DNA of 64,000 bases from Streptomyces hygroscopicus. GTDB lineage: Bacteria; Actinomycetota; Actinomycetes; Streptomycetales; Streptomycetaceae. This document shows positions 49,624 to 60,627 of this stretch, one piece after another. The position numbers were made by a program, and so were the translations under genes. How positions within the stretch are numbered: position 1 is the stretch's first letter; every line of letters starts with the position of its first letter. The notes under the pieces were generated by a model. The model did no database searches. It had not been told where the DNA came from and saw only the letters and a program-made list of their open reading frames with translations. The DNA is taken from positions 2,976,001 to 3,040,000 of the forward strand of contig CP018627.1 of assembly GCA_002021875.1 (NCBI GenBank). Reading direction: 5' to 3'.

Positions 49624-50034
49624 TGTCAACGGTGATACGGCGGTGAGGCCGCTCCTACCGAACGGTACCTGCCCAGAGCGCCGCTGTGTGAACGCCCCGC
49701 AAACCCGTTGTGTGCCTCCTACCCCTTGCCGGCCAGGCAATTCGTCCGGCAAGGGCCGCAACTGCGAGGGGCTGGGGAACTGTTCGAAAGCCCGCGGCGG
49801 TGCCGCGGGCTTCGAGGGCGATGACAGAGTTTTGAACCCTCCCCCAACTGGGGGGATTCCTGGCTCAGGACGCCCCGCAGGTCAGCGACCGACAAGGTCT
49901 TACTCCCTCAGCACCAGCCGGGACGGAACCTGCCCGGTTGCCCGAAAGCATGAGGTTGCGCTGGCTTGGTTCTCGCTCAGCACATTGTGCATGCTTGGTT
50001 CTCGCAACGCACGACACGTACCTTACCCTCCGGG
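49624..50034. other. 411-base gap between aroB and the ATPase gene
   Basis: No gene is seen. It holds a GCCCGCGGC/GCCGCGGGC hairpin (49791-49811), a CCCTTGCCGG/CCGGCAAGGG hairpin near 49731-49761, and a direct repeat GCTTGGTTCTCGC at 49964-49976 and 49993-50005 (29-base spacing). The hairpin could terminate aroB or serve a small RNA. A TTGACA lies at 49631-49626 on the minus strand but I find no matching -10. Confidence 0.5.
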
Positions 50035-51658
<1,624 letters not shown>

Positions 51659-51662
<4 letters not shown>

Positions 51663-52843
51663 CGAATGGCCAGGTTCTCGAGGAAGCTCTGCACATTGCG
51701 CCGCGTCTCGGTGACCGAGTCGCCGCCGAACTTCTCCGCGACCGCGTCCGCCAGGACCAGCGCGACCATCGCCTCGGCGACGATCCCGGCCGCCGGGACG
51801 GCGCAGACGTCGGAGCGCTGGTGGTGGGCCTTGGTCGGCTCACCGGTGGTCACATCGATCGTGGCCAGCGCCTTGGGCACGGTCGCGATCGGCTTCATCG
51901 CGGCCCGGACGCGCAACAGCTCGCCGGTGGTCAGCCCGCCCTCGGTGCCACCCGAGCGGCCCGAGGAGCGCCGGATGCCCTCGTCCGTGGAGACGATCTC
52001 GTCATGGGCCTTGGAGCCGGGCACCCGCGCGAGGTCGAAGCCGTCGCCGACCTCGACGCCCTTGATGGCCTGGATGCCCATCAGCGCACCGGCCAGCCGT
52101 GCGTCGAGCCGGCGGTCCCAGTGCACATGGGAGCCGAGGCCCACCGGCACGCCGTACGCCAGCACCTCGACGACACCGCCGAGGGTGTCGCCGTCCTTGT
52201 GGGCCTGGTCGATCTCGGCCACCATCGCCTTGCTCGCGTCGGCGTCCAGGCAGCGCACCGGGTCGGCGTCCAGCTTCTCGACGTCGGCGGGCTTGGGGTA
52301 GACGCCGTACGGCGCCTTCGCGGCGGCCAGCTCCACGACATGCGAGACGATCTCGATCCCGGCCGTCTCCTTGAGGTAGGAGCGGGCGACGGTGCCCAGT
52401 GCCACCCGGGCGGCGGTCTCGCGGGCGCTGGCGCGCTCCAGGATGGGCCGGGCCTCGTCGAAACCGTACTTCTGCATCCCGGCCAGGTCCGCGTGGCCGG
52501 GGCGGGGGCGGGTCAGCGGGGCGTTACGGGCGAGTCCCTCGAGGATCTCGGGGTCCACCGGGTCGGCGGCCATGACCTGCTCCCACTTCGGCCACTCCGT
52601 GTTGCCGACCATGATCGCGACCGGGGAGCCGAGGGTCAGCCCGTGCCGTACGCCGCCGAGGAAGGTGACCTCGTCGCGCTCGAACTTCATCCGGGCACCG
52701 CGGCCATAGCCGAGCCGCCGTCGGGCCAGGGCGTCCGCCACCATGTCGGTGGTGATCGGCACCCCGGCGGGCAGCCCCTCCAGCGTCGCCACGAGTGCGG
52801 GGCCGTGCGACTCCCCCGCGGTCAGCCAGCGCAACCTGCTCAA
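51659..52843 (-). CDS. aroC: Chorismate synthase
   Basis: A 394-residue FMN-dependent enzyme making chorismate. Signatures [13 protein letters not shown] at the N-terminus, [12 protein letters not shown] and [13 protein letters not shown] are intact, and the C-terminal [13 protein letters not shown] is complete. The start is TTG at 52843, which gives [13 protein letters not shown], the family N-terminus; GGGAG lies six bases before it. The ATG-less start is unusual but the alternatives would add an unrelated tail. It heads the aroC-aroK-aroB unit. The 192-base gap to aroE contains imperfect GGACGG-rich repeats. Confidence 0.96.
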
Positions 52844-53035
52844 CGGTGCTCCCTCATGCGCGTGCCTCGACGTCTTGCGGCGCGACCCGGTCCGCGCGAC
52901 TCCGGCCCGCACCTCCGATCCTCCCACGACCCGGGAGTCTCATCGGTGCATGGTCCATGGGGTGGACGGTCGCGGACGGCCGGGGGACGGACGAGGACGG
53001 CCGGGCAGGGGCCGACGAGGGGCTCGTGAGGCGGG

Positions 53036-53863
53036 TCAGCGGGCCGCCAGCGCCTCGCGCATCGCGGCCAGGGGCGCGGGGGCGCGGCCCGTCATCTGCT
53101 CGACCTGCAGCACCGCCTGGTGGACCAGGAGGTCCAGGCCGCCGACGACCGAGCCGCCGCGCGCCGACCAGGCGGCGGCGAGCGGGGTCGGCCAGGGCTC
53201 GTAGAGGACGTCGAAGAGCGCGCCGGGGCGGTCCGGTACGGACGCGGCGAGCGCGTCGGTGGTGCCCGCGGGGGTGGTGGCGATCACCAGGGGCGCGCCG
53301 AGCGCCTCGGCCGCGTCGCCCCAGTCCGCCGTGCGCACCGCGACACCCAGCCGCTCGCCCCATTGCCGCATCTCGGCGGCGCGGGCCTCGCTGCGGACGT
53401 ACGTGGTGACCTCGCCGTCGCAGATCCGGGAGAGCGCGGCCAGCGCCGAGGAGGCCGTCGCGCCGGCGCCCAGCACGGCGGCGCGCGCCACGCGCCCGAC
53501 ACCGCGCTCCCGCAGCGCCGCCAGCATGCCCGGGATATCGGTGTTGTCCCCGTGCCTGCGGCCGTCGTCGGTGAAGACGACCGTGTTGACGGCCTCCACC
53601 GATGCCGCGGTGTCGGTGATCTCGTCCAGCAGCGGGATGACGGCGCGCTTGAGCGGCATGGTCAGGGACAGCCCGGCCCAGGCCGGTCCCCCGTCCTCGC
53701 CGAGGTGTTTGAAGAAGTCCGGCAGTGCGGTCTCGTCCACCTCGAAGCGGTCGTACGTCCAGCCGCTCAGGCCCAGCTCCCGGTACGCCGTGCGGTGCAG
53801 CACCGGTGACAGGGAGTGGGCGATCGGCGAACCGAGCACCGCTGCCCTGCGGTTTTCCGACAT
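53036..53863 (-). CDS. aroE: Shikimate 5-dehydrogenase
   Basis: A 275-residue enzyme reducing 3-dehydroshikimate. SPIAHSLSPVLHRTAYRE, GLSLTMPLKRAVI (the catalytic Lys), GDNTDIPGM and the LGAGATASSALAAL nucleotide-binding loop are visible. ATG at 53863 overlaps the region just after mltG, with GGAAAG as ribosome binding site. It is cotranscribed after mltG and is followed by the aroCKB unit. Confidence 0.95.
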   Translation of the reverse strand: MSENRRAAVLGSPIAHSLSPVLHRTAYRELGLSGWTYDRFEVDETALPDFFKHLGEDGGPAWAGLSLTMPLKRAVIPLLDEITDTAASVEAVNTVVFTDDGRRHGDNTDIPGMLAALRERGVGRVARAAVLGAGATASSALAALSRICDGEVTTYVRSEARAAEMRQWGERLGVAVRTADWGDAAEALGAPLVIATTPAGTTDALAASVPDRPGALFDVLYEPWPTPLAAAWSARGGSVVGGLDLLVHQAVLQVEQMTGRAPAPLAAMREALAAR

Positions 53864-53869
53864 CTTTCC

Positions 53870-55666
53870 TCAGCCGTTGTTCGTGCGCTGCTTATTGAAC
53901 TTCTCGACCCACTTCTGGTGATCCGCGTAGGTCTTGGAGAACTGGCTCGTCTTGCCGTCGAGCGAGATGAAGTAATACCAGCCGTCGCTGGTCGGGTTCA
54001 TCGCCGCCCTCAGCGCGTCATGGCCCGGGTTTCCGATCGGACCGGGCGGCAGTCCCTTGTAGAAGTACGTGTTGTACGGGTTGTTGTATTGCTTGATCTC
54101 ATTGATCGAAATATCGATCTTGCTCTGGTTTTTGATGTAGTTGTACGTGGAGTCGAATTCCAGCTTGCCGTAGGTCTCGGGATTAGCGGGCTTGAGCCGG
54201 TTGTAGATGACCTCGGCCATCTTCCGGAAGTCGTCGTGGGTGACGCCCTCCGCCTGGACCAGGCTGGCCACGCTGATCAGCTGGAGCGGGGACTTGAGGC
54301 CCAGCTCCTTCGCCTTGCCCTCCAGATCCTGGCTGCCGTAGTTACGGTTGGCCTCGGCGACCATCTTCCGCAGCACGTCCGCGGGCTTGGCGCCCTTGCC
54401 CACGCTGTAGCGGGACGGGTACAGGAACCCTTCCAGCGGATCCTTGATCTTGCTGTTGTCGTCGGCCCAGGAGGGCAGCCCGAGGTTCTTCGCCTCCTTC
54501 TTGGCGATGTCCGCGGTGGTTCCCGCCTTGACGCCGACCTTCTTGTCGATCGCCGCGTAGATCGCGGCGTCGCGCATGCCCTCGGTGACGATCAGGGCAT
54601 TGCTGCTGGTGGGGTCGAGCATCAGCTTGACCGCCGCCGCGCCGGACATCTCCTTGCGCAGGCTGTAGGTGCCCGGCTGGACGAACTTGCCGCTGTCCTC
54701 CACGGCCTCGACGAAGGCGCCACTGCTCTTGACCACGCCCTTGTCGGCGAGGATCGAGCCGATCTCGGCATTGCCGGAGCCGGAGGGAACCTCCACCTCG
54801 ATCTGCCCGGTGCCGTCGCCCGAGTAGTCGGGTGCGGGGCCGAAGCGGGTCTGCCAGAAGTCGTAGGCGTAGTAGCCGCCTCCGCCGACGGCGCCCACCA
54901 GGACGACGGTGACGAAGAGGCACGCCACGCCGCTGCGGCGCTTCTTGGGCTTCTTGCCCTTGCCCTTCTTGCCGCCGCGCGCGCCGGGCTCGTCGTCGTC
55001 ATCGTCATCGTCCGCCGCGTCGTCCAGGCCCCGGCCGCCGCCGTCCGTGAAGAACGGGTGGTCTTCCTCGCCGTCCGCCCGGGGCGGCTCCTCGGGGGCC
55101 TCACGCTGGCGCGGCACCTGGTGCTCCGCGGACACCGTGGGCATCTGCTGTGTCTGCGGGGGCACATGGGCGCCCTGAGGTCCCGAGGGGGCCTGCGGTG
55201 ACTGCTGTTGTCCCTGGTAGGGGTCCTGCGTCGGGTAGGAACCGCTCTGGCTCCCGTAGGGATCGTGCGGGTCCATACCCCCGTACGAGCCGCTCTGGGG
55301 CGGGTAGGGAACACCCTGGGCGGGGTACTCCTGCGGGTGCCCCTGATGCGGGTAGCCGGCGTCCTGGCCGTCCCACTGGGGCTGCTGGTGCTGCTGGGGA
55401 TCCTGCTGATATCCGTGCGGATACTGCTGGTGCCCGTAGGGGTCCTGGGCGTACGCGTCCTGCCCGTAGGAGCCCTGACCGTACGGATCCTGGGCGTAGG
55501 CCTCCTGCGCATAGGGGTCCTGCGCGTACGGCTCCTGAGCGTAGGGGGCCTGCGCATAGGGATCCTGACCGGCCGCCGTGGGCTGGCCGCTCCACTCTCG
55601 GTCCCCGTACAGCGGATCCTCTGGATGCCACGGTTGGGAGCCGGGTCCCCGGCCGTACTCAGTCAT
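53870..55666 (-). CDS. mltG: Endolytic murein transglycosylase MltG with repetitive N-terminus
   Basis: A 598-residue protein that cuts nascent peptidoglycan glycan strands. The first about 240 residues are cytoplasmic and low-complexity, with a run of PYAQ-type pentapeptides and an acidic/basic (D-rich then GKKGKGKKPKKRR) stretch. One transmembrane helix (VACLFVTVVLVGAVGGGGYY) is near residue 255. The extracellular YceG domain contains LISVASLVQAEG (catalytic Glu) and YNTYFYKGLPPGPIGNPG. ATG at 55666. It lies between ruvX and aroE, the usual actinobacterial order. The N-terminal extension is typical of Streptomyces. Confidence 0.93.
   Translation of the reverse strand: MTEYGRGPGSQPWHPEDPLYGDREWSGQPTAAGQDPYAQAPYAQEPYAQDPYAQEAYAQDPYGQGSYGQDAYAQDPYGHQQYPHGYQQDPQQHQQPQWDGQDAGYPHQGHPQEYPAQGVPYPPQSGSYGGMDPHDPYGSQSGSYPTQDPYQGQQQSPQAPSGPQGAHVPPQTQQMPTVSAEHQVPRQREAPEEPPRADGEEDHPFFTDGGGRGLDDAADDDDDDDEPGARGGKKGKGKKPKKRRSGVACLFVTVVLVGAVGGGGYYAYDFWQTRFGPAPDYSGDGTGQIEVEVPSGSGNAEIGSILADKGVVKSSGAFVEAVEDSGKFVQPGTYSLRKEMSGAAAVKLMLDPTSSNALIVTEGMRDAAIYAAIDKKVGVKAGTTADIAKKEAKNLGLPSWADDNSKIKDPLEGFLYPSRYSVGKGAKPADVLRKMVAEANRNYGSQDLEGKAKELGLKSPLQLISVASLVQAEGVTHDDFRKMAEVIYNRLKPANPETYGKLEFDSTYNYIKNQSKIDISINEIKQYNNPYNTYFYKGLPPGPIGNPGHDALRAAMNPTSDGWYYFISLDGKTSQFSKTYADHQKWVEKFNKQRTNNG
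55434..55570 (-). repeat. 15-base codon-phased repeats in mltG
   Basis: About nine units of 15 bases encode the pentapeptide series (D/E/A)PYAQ or close variants at residues about 33-80 of MltG. The units alternate between GCGTAGG and GCGTACG forms, so the array is drifting but still in frame. Confidence 0.8.
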
Positions 55667-55757
55667 CGATCCCCTAGCGACGGAGGTGGTCACCGCTCGG
55701 CGTGTTCGTGGCACAGGTGGCGGCGGCCATGTCGCGCGGAACGTTACCGTACCGCGA

Positions 55758-56222
55758 TCAGATGACCACTTCGACGGCTTCTCCGGGGGCCCTGCCCGAG
55801 ACCCGCTCGGTCTCCAGCGCGCTCTGCAGGATCACCACGGCGGCTGCCTGGTCAACCACCGAGCGGCCCTTCTTCGACGTCACCCCGGAGGCGCGCAGCC
55901 CCTGGGACGCTGTGACAGTGGTCATACGTTCGTCGACGAGCCGTACCGGCACCGGGGCGACCCGCCGCGCCAACTCGCGCGCGAAGGTGCGCACTTTGGC
56001 CGCGGCCGGCCCCTCGCGCCCGCTGAGCGAGCGCGGCAGGCCGACCACCACTTCGAGCGGTTCGTACTCCGCGACGAGCGCCGCGAGCCGCTTGTGGGCG
56101 GCCGGGATGTCGCGTCCCGGCACGGTCTCCACGGGGGTGGCGAGGATCCCGTCGGGGTCGCACGAGGCGACCCCGATCCGGGCGTCCCCGACGTCGATGG
56201 CGATCCGCCTGCCGCGTCGCAC
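55758..56222 (-). CDS. ruvX: RuvX/YqgF family Holliday junction resolvase-like nuclease
   Basis: A 154-residue RNase H-like fold protein (RuvX, YqgF). [13 protein letters not shown] at the N-terminus carries the first acidic residue, [11 protein letters not shown] and DERMTT the middle set and [12 protein letters not shown] the last. It is implicated in pre-16S rRNA processing and DNA recombination. GTG at 56222 lies two bases after the alaS stop, so it is cotranscribed with alaS. mltG follows. Confidence 0.95.
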   Translation of the reverse strand: MRRGRRIAIDVGDARIGVASCDPDGILATPVETVPGRDIPAAHKRLAALVAEYEPLEVVVGLPRSLSGREGPAAAKVRTFARELARRVAPVPVRLVDERMTTVTASQGLRASGVTSKKGRSVVDQAAAVVILQSALETERVSGRAPGEAVEVVI

Positions 56223-56224
56223 GA

Positions 56225-58897
56225 CTACCGGTCCGAGTCCGCGACAAGCCGCTCGACGGCCTCGATGGCCTCGCCGACGGCGTCCGGGTTCTGGCCGCCG
56301 CCCTGGGCCACGTCCGGCTTGCCGCCGCCTCCGCCGCCGAGCGTCTTGGCGGCGGTGCGGACCAGGTCACCGGCCTTGAGACCGCGCTCACGGGCGGCCT
56401 CATTGGTGGCGATCACGGTCAGCGGACGGCCGCCCGCCACCGTGAAGAGGGCGACGACGGCGGGGCGGTCGCCCGGGATGCGGCCGCGCACGTCCAGGAC
56501 CAGCTTGCGCAGATCGTCGGCGGAGGTGCCGTCCGGTACCTTGGCGGCGACCAGGGCCGTGCCCCGGACGTCCTTGGCGCCCTGGGCGAGACCGGCGGCG
56601 GCCTGCAGCACCTTCTCGGCGCGGAACCGCTCGATCTCCTTCTCGGCCTCCTTGAGCTTGCTCAGCATGCCGGAGATCTTCTCCGGGAGCTCCTCGGGGC
56701 GGCCCTTGACCAGGTCGGTGAGCTGGGAGACGACCGTGTGCTCACGGGCGAGGAAGTTGTAGGCGTCCACGCCCACCAGAGCCTCGACCCGGCGCACACC
56801 GGAGCCGATGGAGGATTCGCCGAGCAGCTTCACCAGACCCAGCTGGGCGGTGTTGTGCACATGCGTGCCACCGCACAGCTCCTTGGAGAAGTCGCCGATG
56901 GTCACCACGCGCACCCGGTCGCCGTACTTCTCGCCGAACTCGGCGATGGCGCCCTGCTTCTTGGCCTCGTCCATGCTCATCACCTCGGCGGAGACGTCGA
57001 GTTCACGCGAGAGCACTTCGTTGATCTTCTGCTCGACGTCCATGAGCACCCCGCCGGGCACGGCGGCCGGCGAGCCGAAGTCGAAGCGGAAGCGGCCGGG
57101 CGAGTTCTCCGAACCGGCCTGGGCGGCGGTCGGGCCCAGGGCGTCGCGCAGCGCCTGGTGGGTGAGGTGGGTGGCGCTGTGGGCGCGGGCGATGGCGCGG
57201 CGGCGCGTGATGTCGATCCGGGCGTGGGCACCGGCGCCGACCGTCACCTCGCCGACCTGGACGACGCCCTTGTGCACGCTGACGCCGGGCACCGGCTGCT
57301 GGACGTCCCGGACCTCCACCACGGCGCCGGTGTCCAGCTTGATCCGGCCGGTGTCGGCGAGCTGGCCGCCGCCCTCGGCGTAGAACGGGGTGCGGTCCAG
57401 GACGACCTCGACCTCGTCGCCCTCGGTGGCGGCGGGCGAGGACACCCCGTCGACCAGCAGGCCCACGATCGTGGACTCGCCCTCGGTGTGGCTGTAGCCG
57501 GTGAACTCGGTCAGACCGGAGCTGTCGGCCACCTCGCGGTAGGCGGACAGGTCGGCATGGCCGGTCTTCTTGGCCTTGGCGTCGGCCTTGGCGCGCTCCC
57601 GCTGCTCCTTCATCAGCCGGCGGAAGCCCGCCTCGTCCACCGAGAGGCCCTGTTCGGCGGCCATCTCGAGGGTGAGGTCGATCGGGAAGCCCCAGGTGTC
57701 GTGGAGCAGGAACGCCTTGTCACCGGCGAGCACGCTGCCACCGGCGGACTTGGTGTCGGTGACGGCGGTGTCGAGGATGTTGGTGCCGGCCTTGAGCGTC
57801 TTGAGGAAGGCCGACTCCTCGGCGAGGGCGACGGTCTCGATGCGCTTGCGGTCGGTCAGCAGCTCCGGGTACTGCTGGCCCATCGTCTTGAGGACGACGT
57901 CGACCAGCTCGCCGACGACCGGCTCGGTGGCGCCGAGGATGCGCATGTTGCGGATGGCGCGGCGCATGATGCGGCGCAGCACATAGCCGCGGCCCTCGTT
58001 GCCGGGGGTGACGCCGTCGCCGATGAGCATGACGGAGGTGCGCATATGGTCGGCGACCACGCGCAGCGAGACATCGGAGTCATGGGCGGCGCCGTAGGCG
58101 ACCCCGGTCAGCTCGGTGGCCTTGTCCATGACGACGCGCAGGGTGTCGGTCTCGTACATGTTCCGCACGCCCTGCAGGATCATCGCGAGGCGCTCGAGGC
58201 CGAGGCCGGTGTCGATGTTCTTGCTGGGCAGCTCGCCGAGGATGGGGAAGTTCTCCTTGCCCTCGCCCGCACCGCGCTCGTACTGCATGAAGACCAGGTT
58301 CCAGATCTCCACGTAGCGCTCGTCGTTGACGGCCGGGCCGCCCTCCTCGCCGAACTCCGGACCACGGTCGTAGTTGATCTCGGAGCAGGGGCCGCAGGGG
58401 CCGGGAACGCCCATGGACCAGTAGTTCGGGCCCATGCCCAGGCGCTGGATGCGCTCGGCGGGGACGCCGATCACCTCGCGCCAGATGCGCTCGGCCTCGT
58501 CGTCCTGCTCGTAGACGGTGATCCACAGCCGCTCGGGGTCGAGGCCGTAGCCGCCCTCCTCCTGGGAGCTGGTCAGCAACTCCCAGGCGTACGTGATGGC
58601 GCCTTCCTTGAAGTAGTCGCCGAACGAGAAGTTCCCGCACATCTGGAAGAAGGTGCCGTGGCGGGTGGTCTTGCCGACCTCTTCGATGTCCGGGGTGCGC
58701 ACGCACTTCTGCACGCTGACGGCGCGGTCGAAGGGCGGCTTGACCTCGCCGAGGAAGTACGGCTTGAAGGGGACCATGCCCGCGGGGACCAGCAGCAGCG
58801 TCGGGTCGTCCGCGATGAGCGACGCCGACGGCACGACGGTGTGCCCGCGCTCCTCGAAGAAGCGCAGCCAGCGGCGGCGGATTTCAGCCGACTCCAT
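56225..58897 (-). CDS. alaS: Alanyl-tRNA synthetase
   Basis: An 890-residue class II enzyme charging tRNA-Ala. The catalytic domain ([25 protein letters not shown]), the editing domain with zinc ligands [11 protein letters not shown] and CGGTHV, and the C-terminal domain with a glycine-rich [15 protein letters not shown] stretch are complete. ATG at 58897. It follows the small DUF6167 gene with a one-base overlap and is followed by ruvX. Confidence 0.97.
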   Translation of the reverse strand: MESAEIRRRWLRFFEERGHTVVPSASLIADDPTLLLVPAGMVPFKPYFLGEVKPPFDRAVSVQKCVRTPDIEEVGKTTRHGTFFQMCGNFSFGDYFKEGAITYAWELLTSSQEEGGYGLDPERLWITVYEQDDEAERIWREVIGVPAERIQRLGMGPNYWSMGVPGPCGPCSEINYDRGPEFGEEGGPAVNDERYVEIWNLVFMQYERGAGEGKENFPILGELPSKNIDTGLGLERLAMILQGVRNMYETDTLRVVMDKATELTGVAYGAAHDSDVSLRVVADHMRTSVMLIGDGVTPGNEGRGYVLRRIMRRAIRNMRILGATEPVVGELVDVVLKTMGQQYPELLTDRKRIETVALAEESAFLKTLKAGTNILDTAVTDTKSAGGSVLAGDKAFLLHDTWGFPIDLTLEMAAEQGLSVDEAGFRRLMKEQRERAKADAKAKKTGHADLSAYREVADSSGLTEFTGYSHTEGESTIVGLLVDGVSSPAATEGDEVEVVLDRTPFYAEGGGQLADTGRIKLDTGAVVEVRDVQQPVPGVSVHKGVVQVGEVTVGAGAHARIDITRRRAIARAHSATHLTHQALRDALGPTAAQAGSENSPGRFRFDFGSPAAVPGGVLMDVEQKINEVLSRELDVSAEVMSMDEAKKQGAIAEFGEKYGDRVRVVTIGDFSKELCGGTHVHNTAQLGLVKLLGESSIGSGVRRVEALVGVDAYNFLAREHTVVSQLTDLVKGRPEELPEKISGMLSKLKEAEKEIERFRAEKVLQAAAGLAQGAKDVRGTALVAAKVPDGTSADDLRKLVLDVRGRIPGDRPAVVALFTVAGGRPLTVIATNEAARERGLKAGDLVRTAAKTLGGGGGGKPDVAQGGGQNPDAVGEAIEAVERLVADSDR

Positions 58898-59226
58898 CAG
58901 TGGTCCTCATTTCCGGCTTTGTGGAGCTTGTGGGGAGTGGTGTGGGTGAGCTGGGTCCGGCCCCGCTGGGCCGGGAGCTGCTTGCGGTCGTCCGGCGGTG
59001 GCGCCGAGAGCCCGAGCGCGTCCTTGAGCGCGGCCTCGCGGTCGGCCATGCCGTCCCGTACGTCGAGGGCGAAGACCTTGATCCGCCGGCCTGCCAGCAC
59101 CGCGCGGTCGGCGGCCTGCGCCGCCAGACTCTCCGGGGTGAGCTGGTTGAGCTTGCGGTTGACCTTGGTGGTGGCCCACACTCCGGCGGCGACGCCGGTG
59201 GTGAACCAGAATGTGCGGCGGAACAT
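58897..59226 (-). CDS. DUF6167 family small membrane protein
   Basis: A 109-residue protein with one N-terminal transmembrane helix ([15 protein letters not shown], about residues 6-20). A helical body and a basic His/Lys-rich tail follow. It matches the DUF6167 family seen between the DUF948 and alaS genes in actinobacteria. The stop codon meets the alaS ATG (one-base overlap), so it is coupled to alaS. Function unknown. Confidence 0.75.
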   Translation of the reverse strand: MFRRTFWFTTGVAAGVWATTKVNRKLNQLTPESLAAQAADRAVLAGRRIKVFALDVRDGMADREAALKDALGLSAPPPDDRKQLPAQRGRTQLTHTTPHKLHKAGNEDH

Positions 59227-59234
59227 CCGGTCTG

Positions 59235-59681
59235 TCAGCCCTTCGATCCACGGTTGCGACGGCCGCCCCAGCGGGCGGACGGCAGGGTCTTGCCGATGAC
59301 GACGGTGCGCGCGGGCGCGGGCTCGTCCTCCGCTCGCCCCTTGCGGCCGATCGCCCGCCGGACGCCATAGCCGAACGCGGCCACCTTGACCAGCGGACCG
59401 CCGAAGGCGGTGGAGACGGTCGAGGAGAGCGCGGAGGCGTTGGAGGTGACCTCCTGGACGTCGGAGGCGATGGAATCCACCCGGGCGAGCTGGGTGTTGG
59501 CCTCGCGTACGGTCGCGGACGCCTCGCTGAGCAGCGGAACCGCCTGATCGGTGACCTCCGCCAGCAGCCTGGTGGCCGCCTTGAGCGTCTGAGCCAGCCT
59601 CACCAGCGCCAGGGCGAGGAAGGACACCAGGATCGCCCAGAAGACGGCCACGAGGATCCCGGCCACCTCTCCACCGGACAC
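59235..59681 (-). CDS. DUF948 domain-containing membrane protein
   Basis: A 148-residue protein. An N-terminal transmembrane helix (VAGILVAVFWAILVSFLALALV) is followed by a long helical region (residues about 30-95, heptad-like, consistent with a coiled coil) and a polar tail. DUF948 proteins resemble chemoreceptor-like signalling helices but their role is unknown. GTG at 59681. It is first in the DUF948-DUF6167-alaS-ruvX-mltG run, with an eight-base gap to the next gene. Confidence 0.8.
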   Translation of the reverse strand: MSGGEVAGILVAVFWAILVSFLALALVRLAQTLKAATRLLAEVTDQAVPLLSEASATVREANTQLARVDSIASDVQEVTSNASALSSTVSTAFGGPLVKVAAFGYGVRRAIGRKGRAEDEPAPARTVVIGKTLPSARWGGRRNRGSKG

Positions 59682-59698
59682 GTCGCACCGCTCCCTGT

Positions 59699-59775
59699 CG
59701 CCGCTCGTCGTCGTTGGTCGTGTTGGTCGTGCTCGTCGTGATCGCTCGTCGTTCGGGTCGTTCGTCGCCCGCCGC
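59699..59775. repeat. CGTCGT-type simple repeat upstream of the DUF948 gene
   Basis: A run of GTCGT and TTGGTCGTG units without phase to any gene. It lies in the 279-base gap between the DUF948 start and rpsD stop. Confidence 0.6.
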
Positions 59776-59884
59776 TCTCGGGCGGTATCCGGGCGCGGGC
59801 GGCAGGTATCGACCTTATCGCGCCACGGACGCGCACCCGAAACGGATAACGGCCACCGGGCGCGCTCCCGGGTCCGCCATCGGA

Positions 59885-59935
59885 CAAGCCCGCGGGTTCC
59901 CCGTCGACCGGCGTCGAGGGGAACCCGCGGGCTTG
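59885..59935 (-). terminator. Terminator after rpsD
   Basis: An 18-bp perfect stem, CAAGCCCGCGGGTTCCCC (59885-59902), pairs with 59918-59935. An inner TCGAC/GTCGA pair extends it. It lies 26 bases beyond the rpsD stop. Confidence 0.9.
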
Positions 59936-59960
59936 GCTGGGTACTGTGCGCTCCGCTGGA

Positions 59961-60572
59961 TCAGCGGGCGTAGTACTCGACGACGAGCTGCTCGTCGCAG
60001 ATGACCGGAATCTCCTTGCGGTTGGGGTCCCGGTCGAGGCGGAAGGCGAGCGCCATCAGGTTGACCTGGAGGTAGCGCGGGGTCTCGCCGTCGGGGGCGT
60101 AACCACCCTCGCGCGCCACCTGGAAGGGGTGCTTGTCGCGGCTGCGCTCGCGGACCATCACCACGTCGTCCGGGCGGACCCGGAAGGACGGCTTGTCGAC
60201 CTTACGGCCGTTGACCTCGATGTGGCCGTGGGTGACCATCTGGCGGGCCTGGTAGATGGTGCGGGCGATGCCCGACCGCAGGACGAGCGCGTCCAGACGG
60301 CGCTCGAGCTCGATGACCAGAGCCTCGCCCGTCTTGCCTCCGGCCTTCCGAGCGCGGTCGTAGGCACGGGCCATCTGGCGCTCGCTGATGTCGTACTGGG
60401 CGCGCAGGCGCTGCTTCTCCAGCAGCCGGACCTTGTAGTCACTGGTCTGCTTGCGGCCACGGCCGTGCTCACCCGGCGGGTACGGGCGAGCCTCGAAGTA
60501 CTTGACGGCCTTCGGGGTCAGAGCAATGCCCAGCGCCCGCGACTTCTTGACCTTGGGACGCGACTGGTTCAC
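59961..60572 (-). CDS. rpsD: 30S ribosomal protein S4
   Basis: A 203-residue S4. The N-terminal segment, [20 protein letters not shown], has no cysteines, so this is the zinc-free (C-minus) form, as in E. coli, rather than the CxxC zinc form. The S4 RNA-binding domain ([37 protein letters not shown]) is complete. GTG at 60572 has GGAGG about ten bases upstream. It stands alone, outside the alpha operon, as in other streptomycetes. Its promoter region is shared with the DUF2470 gene. Confidence 0.96.
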   Translation of the reverse strand: MNQSRPKVKKSRALGIALTPKAVKYFEARPYPPGEHGRGRKQTSDYKVRLLEKQRLRAQYDISERQMARAYDRARKAGGKTGEALVIELERRLDALVLRSGIARTIYQARQMVTHGHIEVNGRKVDKPSFRVRPDDVVMVRERSRDKHPFQVAREGGYAPDGETPRYLQVNLMALAFRLDRDPNRKEIPVICDEQLVVEYYAR

Positions 60573-60594
60573 GGGGAACGAACCTCCATGTAAG

Positions 60595-60613
60595 TTAGGT
60601 GAGCCTTACCTTA
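60595..60613. promoter_or_regulatory. DtxR/IdeR/DmdR iron-box-like operator
   Basis: TTAGGTGAGCCTTACCTTA matches the ferric regulator consensus TTAGGTTAGGCTAACCTAA at 15 of 19 positions, with both half-sites (TTAGGT and ACCTTA) near-perfect. It lies 15 bases upstream of the DUF2470 ATG, over the expected promoter, and 23 bases before the rpsD GTG on the other strand. Confidence 0.7.
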
Positions 60614-60627
60614 GCCGAGGAGAACGC

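Noticed and set aside
58898..59235. T-box or tRNA-like leader upstream of alaS
   Set aside because: The upstream DNA codes for the DUF6167 protein and its stop overlaps the alaS start, so there is no leader.
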